Positions 25,261 through 34,384 of a stretch of DNA of 64,000 nt are shown here, one piece after another. The notes below the pieces were generated by a model. That model worked only from the letters and a program-made list of their open reading frames with translations. It made no database searches and was not told the DNA's origin. Position numbers and translations under genes: made by a program. Source of the stretch: Virgibacillus litoralis (GTDB lineage Bacteria; Bacillota; Bacilli; Bacillales; Amphibacillaceae). Within the stretch, counting starts at the first letter, position 1. Each line of letters opens with the position of its first letter. The stretch spans positions 1 through 64,000 of the forward strand of contig NZ_JAGGKK010000013.1 of the NCBI RefSeq assembly GCF_017873675.1, written 5' to 3'.

Positions 25261-26568
25261 ATGATATTAGATAATCATCCATTTGAATTAAATAGCAAAG
25301 GTCACCTGGAAATAGGTGAAGTTGATTCTATAGATTTGGCAAAGAAATATGGCACCCCACTATATGTTTATGATGTTTCGATAATCCGGGAAAATTGCCG
25401 GTCTTTCGTGGACACTTTTAAGGAGTTAGGCGTAAGTGCACAGGTTGCATATGCGAGTAAAGCTTTTTCGTCCACAGCGATGCTGCAAGTCATTAAACAA
25501 GAAGGGCTTAGCTTGGATGTTGTCTCTCAGGGAGAGTTGTATACGGCCATTCAAGCAGATTTCCCTCCAAATAAAATTCACATGCATGGAAACAATAAAA
25601 GCGTTGAGGAACTTTCAATGGCAATTGAGCATGGAATCGGTTGTATTGTTGTAGATAATTTTCTTGAAATAGATTTAATAAGCAAACTTCTCAATAAGTA
25701 TAACAAAACAATAGATGTTCTAATACGGGTTACACCAGGAATCGAGTCCAAAACACATCAATACATTATGACAGGGAACGAAGATTCGAAATTTGGGTTC
25801 AATTTGCATAACGGACAGGCAGATAAGGCATTTTTACAACTTTATAATCATGAAAATATTAATTTTAAAGGACTGCATTGTCATATTGGTTCACAAATAT
25901 TTGAAGCAGATGGATTTAAAATGGCCACAACTATGTTATTTGAAAAAATAGGAGAATGGAATAAACTGCATGGCTATACACCAGAGGTTTTAAATCTTGG
26001 TGGTGGTTTTGGTATTCGTTATACTAAAGAAGATACACCTTTACCTTATTCATCGGTTGTTAAAGAACTAGTAGCTAAAGTTAAAGAACACGCTTCCCTG
26101 TTTGACCTGACAATACCGGAAATTTGGATCGAACCAGGACGTGCAATCGCTGGAAATGCCGGCTTAACATTGTACACGATAGGTTCAAAAAAAGAAATTC
26201 CAGGAGTTCGCAGCTATGTTTCAGTTGATGGTGGTATGACTGATAATTTGCGGCCAGCGCTTTATCAGGCGAAATATGAGGGTGTATTGGCTAATAAGGC
26301 CGCACAACCTGTTACTGATTTAGTTTCGGTTGCAGGAAAATGTTGTGAGTCAGGTGATATGCTTATTTGGGATCTTCCTGTACCTGAAGTTGACAGTGAT
26401 GATATTTTAGCAGTATTTTCAACGGGAGCTTATGGGTACTCTATGGCAAGTCATTATAATCGATTCCCTAATGCAGCAGTTGTTTTTGTGGAAAATGGTC
26501 AGGATAAATTAGTAGTTAAAAGAGAAACTTTCCAAGATGTTGTAAAAAACGATTTATCCTATGAATAA
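25261..26568 (+). CDS. lysA: Diaminopimelate decarboxylase
   Basis: PLP enzyme that makes L-lysine from meso-diaminopimelate, the last step of the pathway. The 435 residues have the alanine-racemase-like barrel with the PLP lysine in AYASKAFSS, GLHCHIGSQI, the phosphate-binding LGGGFGI and EPGRAI. The substrate-specific CESGD lies near residue 360. The ATG at 25261 is 8 bases from CGGAGGA. It follows spoVAF as in B. subtilis. No lysine riboswitch is visible in the ~75-base leader. Confidence 0.96.
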   Translation: MILDNHPFELNSKGHLEIGEVDSIDLAKKYGTPLYVYDVSIIRENCRSFVDTFKELGVSAQVAYASKAFSSTAMLQVIKQEGLSLDVVSQGELYTAIQADFPPNKIHMHGNNKSVEELSMAIEHGIGCIVVDNFLEIDLISKLLNKYNKTIDVLIRVTPGIESKTHQYIMTGNEDSKFGFNLHNGQADKAFLQLYNHENINFKGLHCHIGSQIFEADGFKMATTMLFEKIGEWNKLHGYTPEVLNLGGGFGIRYTKEDTPLPYSSVVKELVAKVKEHASLFDLTIPEIWIEPGRAIAGNAGLTLYTIGSKKEIPGVRSYVSVDGGMTDNLRPALYQAKYEGVLANKAAQPVTDLVSVAGKCCESGDMLIWDLPVPEVDSDDILAVFSTGAYGYSMASHYNRFPNAAVVFVENGQDKLVVKRETFQDVVKNDLSYE

Positions 26569-26658
26569 CAATGAATTTGCTTTCTTTTAATAGATTGGAT
26601 AACATGGTATAGTAGACAAGAATTTATGATATAAGATATTTTAAAAGGGGATGAAGTT

Positions 26659-27099
26659 ATGAGTAAAACAGGTTATATATTAATGGAAAATGGTAATAAA
26701 ATTGAGTTTGAATTATATCCGAATGAAGCACCAAATACAGTAGCGAATTTTGAAAAACTAGCTAATAGTAATTTCTATGATGGATTAACATTCCACCGTG
26801 TTATTGATGGATTTGTTAGTCAGGGAGGCTGTCCTAAAGGAAATGGTACAGGATCAGCTGGTTATACGATAAAATGTGAAACAGAAGGTAATCCGCACAA
26901 ACATGTTGAAGGGTCGTTGTCAATGGCGCATGCCGGAAAAGATACAGGAAGCTCTCAATTCTTCATCGTACATGGCCCACAGCCTCATTTAAATGGTGTT
27001 CATACTGTTTTTGGTCAAGTCACATCAGGTATTGAGCATGCTAAAGCAATGAAGAACGGTGATGTTATGAAAGAAATGAAAATATCTACAGAAGAATAA
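26659..27099 (+). CDS. ppiB: Peptidyl-prolyl cis-trans isomerase (cyclophilin type)
   Basis: Cytosolic proline isomerase that assists protein folding. At 146 residues it has the core cyclophilin motifs: [14 protein letters not shown] (catalytic Arg and Phe), [17 protein letters not shown] and HTVFGQV. There is no signal peptide. AAAAGGGG precedes the ATG. It is followed after 6 bases by a membrane protease gene, in place of the ypuA region and riboflavin genes found downstream in B. subtilis. Confidence 0.95.
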   Translation: MSKTGYILMENGNKIEFELYPNEAPNTVANFEKLANSNFYDGLTFHRVIDGFVSQGGCPKGNGTGSAGYTIKCETEGNPHKHVEGSLSMAHAGKDTGSSQFFIVHGPQPHLNGVHTVFGQVTSGIEHAKAMKNGDVMKEMKISTEE

Positions 27100-27105
27100 A
27101 CAACT

Positions 27106-27555
27106 ATGAATATCTCCTTACTGCTCTATCTATTATTTGTAGTAGCCCCAATCGGTACTGTACTGCATGAAGCAGGTCATGTATTAGGGGCTAAATCACT
27201 AAAAGCTGATCATGTGAGATTAACAATAGGAAGTGGAACAATAGTAAATACTTTTATCATTAGAAAAGTTCAGGTAAGGATACGTGCTATTTTCTTTTTG
27301 GGTGGATCGGCTTCAAGCGAAAGGAAAAATATGTACAAACCGTCTGAACTTATATGGATAGCTCTTTGTGGACCATTAACTAATGGATTTATTGCTTTAT
27401 TGTTGTATATTCTTTATATGATCTATCCTTCAAGTTATCTATTATTACTTTTATTATTTAATTTATGGATAGCAATTATTAACCTTGTTCCTTTTCGGTT
27501 CAAAGAGAAACAATCAGATGGATACGCTATTGTTAAAGTACTCACAAAGAGATAA
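27106..27555 (+). CDS. M50-like (site-2 protease type) membrane protein
   Basis: A 149-residue integral membrane protein. The first membrane segment leads into the zinc-protease motif HEAGHVLGAKSL at about residues 21-32. Two further hydrophobic stretches (SELIWIALCGPLTNGFIALLLYILYMIY and LLLLLLFNLWIAIINLVPF) precede NLVPFRFKEKQSDGY, which resembles the NxxP...DG motif carrying the third metal ligand. This is a minimal S2P-type intramembrane protease or inactive relative; the target is unknown. The start is an ATG 6 bases after ppiB, so both may share a transcript. Confidence 0.72.
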   Translation: MNISLLLYLLFVVAPIGTVLHEAGHVLGAKSLKADHVRLTIGSGTIVNTFIIRKVQVRIRAIFFLGGSASSERKNMYKPSELIWIALCGPLTNGFIALLLYILYMIYPSSYLLLLLLFNLWIAIINLVPFRFKEKQSDGYAIVKVLTKR

Positions 27556-27633
27556 TACCAGCCATATGAAGATTATTCAGTAGCAGTATGTTTTTCTGTA
27601 AATATGTTAATGCTTGTTAGAGGATGAATTAAA

Positions 27634-27729
27634 TTGAGCCAACGCAAAAAAAATTGGATTTTGTTAATTATTCTATTAACACTAGGTATAGTATGGGGCT
27701 TCATTTATTGGAGTGTCTTTGTATTTTGA
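27634..27729 (+). CDS. Very small membrane protein, 31 residues
   Basis: A TTG-started frame with AGAGGATG placed 7-9 bases upstream. It encodes MSQRKKNWILLIILL and then TLGIVWGFIYWSVFVF: a basic N-terminus and one hydrophobic segment that would cross the membrane with the positive end inside. It lies between the M50-like protein and ribT. Start, ribosome binding site and topology are coherent, but there is no homology evidence; expression is uncertain. Confidence 0.45.
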   Translation: MSQRKKNWILLIILLTLGIVWGFIYWSVFVF

Positions 27730-27849
27730 AAGTGTAATTTGACAAATACTCGAATATAAGGCATAAATAAGTATACAATCTCCGGCAAGTAAAAATATTG
27801 GGAAATTGTGCTTTTACTCTCCAAAGTTGGCAAGTTATATTCATAGTGA

Positions 27850-28227
<378 letters not shown>

Positions 28228-28229
28228 CC

Positions 28230-28264
28230 AAAAGCCAGCTCTGTCGATCCAGAGCTGGCTTTTG
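28230..28264. terminator. Bidirectional terminator between ribT and the YjcZ-like gene
   Basis: AAAAGCCAGCTCT and AGAGCTGGCTTTT form a perfect 13-base stem with an 8-base loop, A-rich on one side and T-rich on the other. It can serve ribT on the plus strand and the small gene on the minus strand. Confidence 0.82.
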
Positions 28265-28332
28265 ATTAAAGTGATAAGTGTTGAATAGCTTGCAACAAAT
28301 ATTGACGATGCAATACTAGTTCATATTACTTA

Positions 28333-28416
28333 CTACATCCAAGCAGCACCAACGATAATTAGAAGAATGAACAGTACTACAATTAGCGCGAATCCTCCGC
28401 CATAACTACCACCCAT
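28333..28416 (-). CDS. YjcZ-family small sporulation protein, 27 residues
   Basis: Encodes MGGSYGGGFALIVVLFIL then LIIVGAAWM: a glycine-rich N-terminus with one membrane segment, the pattern of YjcZ-type sporulation proteins. AAGGAGGA is 6-7 bases before the ATG on the minus strand. The peptide is too short for ordinary gene finding. In this family such peptides are found in spores or the mother cell, with unknown function. It stands alone between ribT and scpA. Confidence 0.8.
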   Translation of the reverse strand: MGGSYGGGFALIVVLFILLIIVGAAWM

Positions 28417-28586
28417 AATTATATTCCTCCTTTTCCACTTAACGAATAAATGTTTTTTTGGTAACATTTATCTTACGTTAATAACTTATGTTAACCATTG
28501 CTATAGTGTATAGGCGAATATGATAAAAAGGATATATTTTTTAATTTCTCACTAATAAAGTTGCCTAATCGGAAGGGGGAGGGGTA

Positions 28587-29318
28587 ATGAATCAATCATA
28601 TCAAGTAAAACTGGACACTTTTGAGGGACCACTTGATTTATTACTGCACTTAATCAATCAATACGAGATTGATATATATGATATTCCTGTTGCACAGATT
28701 ACGGAACAGTACATGCAATATATACATACGATGCAAAGTCTTGAACTGAATGTGGCGAGTGAATACCTTGTTATGGCTGCCACATTATTAGCATTAAAAA
28801 GTCAAATGCTGTTACCAAAGCAAGAAATTGAAGAAGAAGAAGAGTATATGGAAGATCCACGTGAAGAACTGATGCACCGTTTAATTGAATATCGAAAATA
28901 TAAAGACGCTGCAGAAAAACTCAAAGAAAAAGAAACAGATGCAAACCAAATTTTCACAAGACCTCCAGTGGTATTCGATCAAATAAAATCAAGGCAGCCA
29001 ATAGTAAAAGGTGATACATCAATATACGATATGCTTAATGCTTTAGGGAAAATGTTTGAACGAAAGAACTGGAATAAGCCTCTTGAAACAAAAGTGAAAC
29101 GAGGAGAAATTCCTATTGAACAGAAGATGACCGAAGTATTAGACCTTGTTAAACGTTCAAAAGAAGGGATAGCATTTGACAAATTATTTGATTATCCAAC
29201 ACGTGCGCATATTGTGGCAACATTTATTGCTGTATTGGAGTTGATGAAAGGAAATGAAATACAATGTAGGCAGGAAAAACATTTGGATTCATTATACGTT
29301 TTTTATATGGAGGATTGA
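28587..29318 (+). CDS. scpA: Segregation and condensation protein A
   Basis: Kleisin subunit that bridges SMC heads in the chromosome condensin complex. The 243 residues start YQVKLDTFEGPLDLLLHLINQYEIDIYDI, the typical ScpA head, then a glutamate-rich linker (IEEEEEYMEDPREEL) and a C-terminal winged helix. GGAGGGG precedes the ATG. It overlaps or nearly abuts scpB and the two are surely cotranscribed. Confidence 0.96.
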   Translation: MNQSYQVKLDTFEGPLDLLLHLINQYEIDIYDIPVAQITEQYMQYIHTMQSLELNVASEYLVMAATLLALKSQMLLPKQEIEEEEEYMEDPREELMHRLIEYRKYKDAAEKLKEKETDANQIFTRPPVVFDQIKSRQPIVKGDTSIYDMLNALGKMFERKNWNKPLETKVKRGEIPIEQKMTEVLDLVKRSKEGIAFDKLFDYPTRAHIVATFIAVLELMKGNEIQCRQEKHLDSLYVFYMED

Positions 29319-29320
29319 AT

Positions 29321-29917
29321 GTGGAAATCAATGATTTAAAAGCTATTGCAGAAGGACTTTTGTTCGCAAGTGGTGATGAAGGAATTACAGTTAAACAACT
29401 ATCGCGAATACTGGATATTACGGATAAAACTGTTGAACATCTACTTGATGAACTGAAATATGACTATGAAAATACAGATCGTGGAATTATGATTATGCAG
29501 TCACATCAAGTATTCCACCTTACTACGAAACCAGAGCATAGTGATTATTTCAAAAAACTTCTTGAAACACCCCAAACAACAAGAATGTCACAAGCAGCCT
29601 TGGAAACACTTGCTATAATAGCCTATCAGCAACCAATCACAAGAACTGAGATTGAAGAGGTGAGAGGTGTGAAAAGTGACAGACCTGTGCAAACATTAAT
29701 TGCCAGATCTCTAATTGAAGAAGTTGGAAGAAGAGAAGGTGTTGGCAGACCAATTTTATTTGCTACAAGCAAGGATTTTTTAACTTACTTTGGATTAACT
29801 TCTTTGGAAGAGTTACCACCATTACCAGAGAATATGGATCAAGAAGAAATGGAGCAAGAAGCTGATTTATTTTTTGAGAAATTTTCTGATCAACTAGATC
29901 ATAGCAATAATAATTAA
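29321..29917 (+). CDS. scpB: Segregation and condensation protein B
   Basis: Binds ScpA as a dimer in the SMC complex. The 198 residues form two winged helices, with conserved ALETLAIIAYQQPITRTEIEEVRGV and GRPILFATSKDFL, ending in an acidic tail. I take the GTG at 29321, because GGAGG is 7 bases upstream; the TTG at 29315 is only one base from that site. It is 2 bases beyond the scpA stop. Confidence 0.95.
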   Translation: MEINDLKAIAEGLLFASGDEGITVKQLSRILDITDKTVEHLLDELKYDYENTDRGIMIMQSHQVFHLTTKPEHSDYFKKLLETPQTTRMSQAALETLAIIAYQQPITRTEIEEVRGVKSDRPVQTLIARSLIEEVGRREGVGRPILFATSKDFLTYFGLTSLEELPPLPENMDQEEMEQEADLFFEKFSDQLDHSNNN

Positions 29918-29940
29918 TTTATTTTTATAATATGTTATTT

Positions 29941-29971
29941 AGTCCTTGCGTATATTGCGGAAGGACTTTTA
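29941..29971 (+). terminator. Intrinsic terminator of scpAB
   Basis: AGTCCTTGCG and CGGAAGGACT pair around a short TATATTG loop, followed by TTTAGTG. It lies 24 bases beyond scpB. Confidence 0.7.
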
Positions 29972-30089
29972 GTGTTTATAAGAAATAGCACTAAGGATTA
30001 AATCATTGCCTTTACTCTAAAGTATAAGGGGTTCTTGTGAGGAAAATAAACTTTAATAAAAACACGTTTATCATTTTCAAATTTTCAAA

Positions 30090-30117
30090 TCATATCTATT
30101 CATCCCAAGCATAAACT
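30090..30117 (+). promoter_or_regulatory. Sigma-E promoter of dacB-spmA-spmB
   Basis: TCATATC at 30090-30096 and CATAAACT at 30110-30117 are 13 bases apart. They match the sigma-E consensus (KMATATT and CATACAMT) at 6 of 7 and 7 of 8 positions. dacB of B. subtilis is a mother-cell sigma-E gene, so the assignment is consistent. Confidence 0.65.
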
Positions 30118-30152
30118 GTATAGATAAATTATCAGCGGGAGGAAAACCTACT

Positions 30153-31241
30153 ATGCGTTACATAGTCATTTCATTTTGCCTACTATCAGTTATTTTTTTA
30201 AACCCAACAATCGGACGAGCAGAACCTAGTATTTCGGCAAATAATGCTGTTTTAATGGAACAATCTTCTGGACGGGTGTTACTTGAAAAAAAAGCCCATG
30301 ATAAAAGACCTATAGCAAGTATAACGAAAATAATGACAGCAATTATTGCAATTGAATCAGGTAAATTAAATGAAACGGTAACCGTAAGCAGGCGGGCTGT
30401 ATATACAGTTGGATCTTCTATTTATTTAGAACAAGGAGAGAAAATTAAACTGAAGGATCTTGTCTATGGACTTATGCTTCGCTCTGGTAATGATGCAGCA
30501 GTGGCAATTAGTGAATATGTAGGTGGTAGCATGGAAGGGTTTACTCATTTAATGAATAAGAAGGCACAATGGTTAGGAATGACGAATACTTCGTTTGATA
30601 ACCCGCATGGACTTGATTCTGAGGATCACTATTCTACTGCATATGATATGGCGTTACTTATGCGATACGCAATGGATAATGAACAGTTTCGTCAAATAAC
30701 AGGTTCAAAATCTTATAAACCTGAACGGGCGTATGCATGGCAAAATAAAAATAAGTTACTCACACAATTATATGAATATTGCATTGGAGGAAAAACCGGA
30801 TATACAAGAATTGCTGGCAGGACATTAGTTACTGCTGCAGAAAAAAATGATATGAACTTAATTGCTGTAACTTTGGATGCACCAGATGATTGGCAAGACC
30901 ACATTGGAATGTATGAATGGGGTTATAAAAATTACGCAATGACGACAATTGGTAACCAGGGAAAGGTTAACTACAATATAAAAGAATCAAGAGATTATAC
31001 AAGTGGATATTTACATGAGGATATTACAATACCTCTAAACCGACATGAACAAAAGGAAATCGAAAGTAGGACGTTTATTTTAAACAATGCAAATAGAACG
31101 GAGGATATAATTGGTAAAACTATTTATTTTATAAATTCAGTCCCGGTTATCGAAACACCAATATATTCAGAAAAGAAACAGGATGAGAACTTTTTTGCAG
31201 ATATCGTTTCAATATACAAGCATATAATCGGGTTTAATTAG
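30153..31241 (+). CDS. dacB: D-alanyl-D-alanine carboxypeptidase DacB (sporulation)
   Basis: Penicillin-binding protein 5* type enzyme that lowers cross-linking of spore cortex. The 362 residues begin with a signal peptide (IVISFCLLSVIFLNPTIGRA). Active motifs are SITK at 56-59, SGN in LRSGNDAAVAI and KTG in GGKTGYT. The C-terminal domain ends in a possible membrane-binding helix. GGGAGG precedes the ATG. It is followed after 2 bases by spmA. A sigma-E-like promoter lies upstream, separating it from the vegetative scpAB. Confidence 0.94.
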   Translation: MRYIVISFCLLSVIFLNPTIGRAEPSISANNAVLMEQSSGRVLLEKKAHDKRPIASITKIMTAIIAIESGKLNETVTVSRRAVYTVGSSIYLEQGEKIKLKDLVYGLMLRSGNDAAVAISEYVGGSMEGFTHLMNKKAQWLGMTNTSFDNPHGLDSEDHYSTAYDMALLMRYAMDNEQFRQITGSKSYKPERAYAWQNKNKLLTQLYEYCIGGKTGYTRIAGRTLVTAAEKNDMNLIAVTLDAPDDWQDHIGMYEWGYKNYAMTTIGNQGKVNYNIKESRDYTSGYLHEDITIPLNRHEQKEIESRTFILNNANRTEDIIGKTIYFINSVPVIETPIYSEKKQDENFFADIVSIYKHIIGFN

Positions 31242-31243
31242 GT

Positions 31244-31828
31244 ATGGTAAATTTAATATGGGCATTTATGGCAATGATTGGAATTGTCTATGCTATGTTC
31301 AATGGGACGATGGAGGAGGTAAATAAAGCATTATTCGAAACTGCGGATGATGCAGTAACGCTATCGATAGGATTAATTAGTATACTGGTATTTTGGCTGG
31401 GTATTATGAAGGTGGCTGAAAATGCAGGTATACTACTATTTCTTACTAAAATGTTTAGACCATTAGTAGTTAAATTATTCCCGGATATACCTAGGGATCA
31501 TCCTGCCATGGGATATATACTATCTAATTTCACAGCTAATATATTTGGATTAGGTAATGCTGCAACACCGCTGGGTATTAAAGCGATGCAGCAAATGAAA
31601 GAGTTAAGTGGGACAGACACTGCTTCCAGATCGATGATAACTTTTCTAGCGTTAAATACATCAAGTTTAACAATTATTCCAACAACTGTAATCGCTATAA
31701 GGATGCAATATGATTCTATATCTCCCACTGAGATTGTAGGTACGACGATTATTGCAACATTAATCTCTTCATTAAGTGCGATAATAATTGATCGGCTTTT
31801 TAACTATAGTAGTCTCAGGAGGAAGTAA
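31244..31828 (+). CDS. spmA: Spore maturation protein A
   Basis: Nucleoside-recognition (Gate) domain membrane protein required for normal spore core dehydration. The 194 residues have about four membrane segments and the conserved LSNFTANIFGLGNAATPLG. The ATG at 31244 has only a weak upstream site, which suggests translational coupling to dacB. spmB follows 2 bases after its stop. Confidence 0.94.
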   Translation: MVNLIWAFMAMIGIVYAMFNGTMEEVNKALFETADDAVTLSIGLISILVFWLGIMKVAENAGILLFLTKMFRPLVVKLFPDIPRDHPAMGYILSNFTANIFGLGNAATPLGIKAMQQMKELSGTDTASRSMITFLALNTSSLTIIPTTVIAIRMQYDSISPTEIVGTTIIATLISSLSAIIIDRLFNYSSLRRK

Positions 31829-31830
31829 GT

Positions 31831-32361
31831 ATGGGGATTATTACATCAATCAGCACTTGGTTAATACCATGTTTCATCCTAATTGTACTTTCTGTTGCAA
31901 CGTGGAAACGTGTCCCGACATATGAAATGTTTGTAGAAGGGGGGAAAGATGGTGTCAAAATGGCATTTTCTTTACTTCCTTTTCTAGTCGGAATGATTGT
32001 ATCTATATCTATTTTACGTAGCTCTGGGGCACTGGAGGCTTTTATAAATTTAATTTCACCAATCCTTGTAATGATAGGAATACCACCAGAGATTATTCCT
32101 CTCGCGTTAGTAAGACCTATTTCTGGAACAGCGGCCTTGGGAATGACTACAGAATTAATAAGTACACATGGTCCAGATTCATTTATCGGTAGATTGGCTT
32201 CCACTATGCAAGGGAGTACAGATACTACGCTATACATTTTAACGGTCTATTTTGGGGCAGTTGGCATCAGGAAAATGGGGTATGCACTCAAAGTTGGACT
32301 ATTAGCTGACTTAGTTGGTATAATAGCATCTGTAATAGTCGTAACATTAATATTTGGCTAA
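31831..32361 (+). CDS. spmB: Spore maturation protein B
   Basis: Partner of SpmA with the same Gate-type fold. The 176 residues include VRPISGTAALGMTTELI and the glycine-rich QGSTDTTLYIL. AGGAGG lies within the end of spmA. It closes the dacB-spmA-spmB operon. Confidence 0.94.
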   Translation: MGIITSISTWLIPCFILIVLSVATWKRVPTYEMFVEGGKDGVKMAFSLLPFLVGMIVSISILRSSGALEAFINLISPILVMIGIPPEIIPLALVRPISGTAALGMTTELISTHGPDSFIGRLASTMQGSTDTTLYILTVYFGAVGIRKMGYALKVGLLADLVGIIASVIVVTLIFG

Positions 32362-32372
32362 ATCTTGAAAGT

Positions 32373-32395
32373 AGCGTTAACATATAGTTAACGCT
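32373..32395 (+). terminator. Inverted repeat after spmB, possible terminator
   Basis: AGCGTTAAC and GTTAACGCT form a perfect 9-base stem with an ATATA loop, followed by ATTATTATGG rather than a T-run. It lies between spmB and rluB and may be a weak terminator or an operator. Confidence 0.45.
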
Positions 32396-32431
32396 ATTAT
32401 TATGGTAAAAATAATGAAAAATGGTGATATA

Positions 32432-33163
32432 ATGACAAATTCTTTAGAACGGTTACAAAAGGTTATTGCACAAAGTGGAGTCACATCAAGAAGAAAAGCG
32501 GAGAGATTAATTGTTGATGGCAAAGTAAAGGTTAATAGTAAAGTAGTCACTGAACTAGGAACTAAAGTAACCCCCAGTGATGATATTGAAGTTAACGGAG
32601 TACTTTTGGAAAAAGAGGAGCCCGTATATTATATGCTCTATAAACCTAGAGGAGTTATTTCGAGCATAAGTGATGACAAAGGAAGAAAAGTTGTAACAGA
32701 TTATTTGGGAGAGGTTTCTGAGAGAATCTATCCGATTGGACGACTCGACTATGATTCTTCTGGTATATTGTTGTTGACGAATGATGGTGATTTCGCTAAC
32801 CTGCTAATGCATCCGAAACATGGTGTAGATAAAGTATATGTTGCTAAAATTAAAGGTATTCCAAGTAAAAGTGAACTTAATAATTTAAAAAAAGGTGTTA
32901 AAGTTGATAATGATTTACTAAAAGTTATTGGATATAACATACTGGAAGTAGATAGACAAAAAGCGACCATGATATTGGAGCTGACACTGCATGAAGGTAA
33001 AAACAGGCATATCAGAAGGATGATGGAGGGGATAGGGTATCCTGTATCTAAGTTGAAGCGGGAGAAGTATGGTCTTCTGACATTACATGGCATGCAACCT
33101 GGAAATTATCGCCCATTAACCCCTCATGAGATTAAAAAAATGCGGCATCTAGCAGAAAACTAA
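32432..33163 (+). CDS. rluB: 23S rRNA pseudouridine synthase RluB
   Basis: Modifies uridine in the peptidyl-transferase region of 23S rRNA. The 243 residues have an N-terminal S4 domain (LQKVIAQSGVTSRRKAERLIVDG) and the RsuA/RluB catalytic motif GRLDYDSSGILLLTNDG, with the nucleophilic Asp. LHEGKNRHIRRM follows. The ATG at 32432 gives the family N-terminus. The earlier in-frame ATGs lack a ribosome binding site. The stop is followed after 2 bases by a large structured repeat. Confidence 0.94.
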   Translation: MTNSLERLQKVIAQSGVTSRRKAERLIVDGKVKVNSKVVTELGTKVTPSDDIEVNGVLLEKEEPVYYMLYKPRGVISSISDDKGRKVVTDYLGEVSERIYPIGRLDYDSSGILLLTNDGDFANLLMHPKHGVDKVYVAKIKGIPSKSELNNLKKGVKVDNDLLKVIGYNILEVDRQKATMILELTLHEGKNRHIRRMMEGIGYPVSKLKREKYGLLTLHGMQPGNYRPLTPHEIKKMRHLAEN

Positions 33164-33165
33164 AC

Positions 33166-33520
33166 GAACAAAAGCGCAAGCGCCTGTTCAGCGCCGCATG
33201 GACTGCGCTCAGCGCTGCGGGTAGGTCGACGTTGCCGCGCAAAGCGGCGGTCTTAGTCGATCTTCCTTTTCCCTGAGATAAAGGATACACGAAGAGCGTA
33301 AGCTGCCCCACAGGACGTGGGGTAGTTCGAAGTTGCCACAGGATGTGGTGGTTTTAGTCGAACATCCTTTATTTTTTATCGTAGACACAGGGAGGGGAGT
33401 CCACTAGGCGCTAGGCGCTGGCCGGTGAGAACGCCACTTCCTGTGGCGTCACCGGCACTAGTACATCCTGTACGTCGGAGCTGGACGTCGCTGGTTCGGA
33501 AGTCCAGTTATCCAAAGCAC
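33166..33520 (+). repeat. Modular GC-rich dispersed element, copy M1
   Basis: A 355-base element that starts GAACAAAAGCGCAAGCGCC two bases after the rluB stop. It contains a chain of strong hairpins: GCGCTCAGCGC, a GCCGC/GCGGC stem, CCCCACAGGACGTGGGG, CCACAGGATGTGG, CGCCACTTCCTGTGGCG and GTACATCCTGTAC. Units of the form GTTGCC, hairpin, TTAGTCGA recur. It ends with CTGGAC / GTCCAG. An inverted, shorter copy lies at 53016-53272. An open frame through it (33425-33607) is not a gene. Confidence 0.82.
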
Positions 33521-33546
33521 TTAAATTTTATAATTTCCTATACAAT

Positions 33547-33633
33547 TAGAAAACTTGGCATTCGCCAAGCTTTAATGGCAAGTGCCTTAGTTGCACTTAT
33601 GCAGTAAGAAAGTAGTTATACTTTCTTAACTGC
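33547..33633 (-). repeat. AT-rich dispersed element, copy R4 (short form)
   Basis: Read on the minus strand: GCAGTTAAGAAAGTATAA pairs with CTTTCTTACTGC, then ATAAGTGCAACTAAGGC, and the tail GGCGAATGCCAAGTTTTCTA. It is the best-preserved short copy. The following ~150 bases before resA hold AT-rich sequence with one possible further remnant (33640-33720) and the resA promoter region. Confidence 0.78.
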
Positions 33634-33784
33634 TAAGAAAAGTGCCCCTTTAATGAAGTATAAATTTGCACTTAAAATGACCAGGTGCCGAGTGGGTTCT
33701 AGTATTAAGTGCAATTAATTGTCGAATAATAGTCAAATTTGCCACTATGATCTCATGATACAATGATGTGGGGAGTGAATAGAC

Positions 33785-34357
33785 ATGAGCACCGAAAAGA
33801 TAAAGGCGAATAAAAAACGCAAGAAACAAAACCGGCTGATTTTTAGAACAGTTGTGTTAGCGGTCTTACTTGTCGCCGTTATATATGCTTTAGTTTCTAA
33901 TCTAAACAAAGAAAAGACAAATGTTGAACCAGGTAATGAAGCACCAGATTTTAAGCTGCAGCAAATAAATGACAATAACGAGCTTGAAACAGTACAATTA
34001 AGTGAGTTGGAAGGAAAAGGTGTCATGCTAAATTTTTGGGGAACATGGTGTGAACCATGCAAAGCAGAAATGCCTTATATGGAAAAGTTATACCCGGAAT
34101 ATAAGGATAAGGGGATTGAAATAGTCGCTGTCAGTCTGGATGCTACTGAAATTGTTGTAGATCGTTTTGTTGATCGATATGACTTAACATTCCCTATTCC
34201 GCATGATACAAAAAGTGAGGTAATGAATCTTTATAGCGTCGGTCCAATACCGAGTACTTTCTTTATAAATCCTGAAGGAGAAATAGTTGAGGTAGTTGAA
34301 GGTGCGTTAACTTTAGATAAACTTGAAGGCCATTTAAAAGAAATTCAACCTAAATAA
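33785..34357 (+). CDS. resA: Thiol-disulfide oxidoreductase ResA
   Basis: Extracytoplasmic thioredoxin-like protein that reduces the heme-binding cysteines of apocytochrome c. The 190 residues have a basic N-terminus, a signal anchor near residues 20-38 (RTVVLAVLLVAVIYALV), and the active site WGTWCEPCKAEM. GGGGAG precedes the ATG. It heads resABC-resDE, with 27 bases to resB. Confidence 0.95.
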   Translation: MSTEKIKANKKRKKQNRLIFRTVVLAVLLVAVIYALVSNLNKEKTNVEPGNEAPDFKLQQINDNNELETVQLSELEGKGVMLNFWGTWCEPCKAEMPYMEKLYPEYKDKGIEIVAVSLDATEIVVDRFVDRYDLTFPIPHDTKSEVMNLYSVGPIPSTFFINPEGEIVEVVEGALTLDKLEGHLKEIQPK

Positions 34358-34384
34358 AGAATGCAGCTATTGTGAGGGATATGA

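Noticed and set aside
31815-32237. 140-codon minus-strand frame across spmB
   Set aside because: Shadow of the spmB reading frame.
33425-33607. 60-codon plus-strand frame inside repeats M1 and R4
   Set aside because: Entirely in repeats, no ribosome binding site, and a similar frame in M2 has a different sequence and phase.
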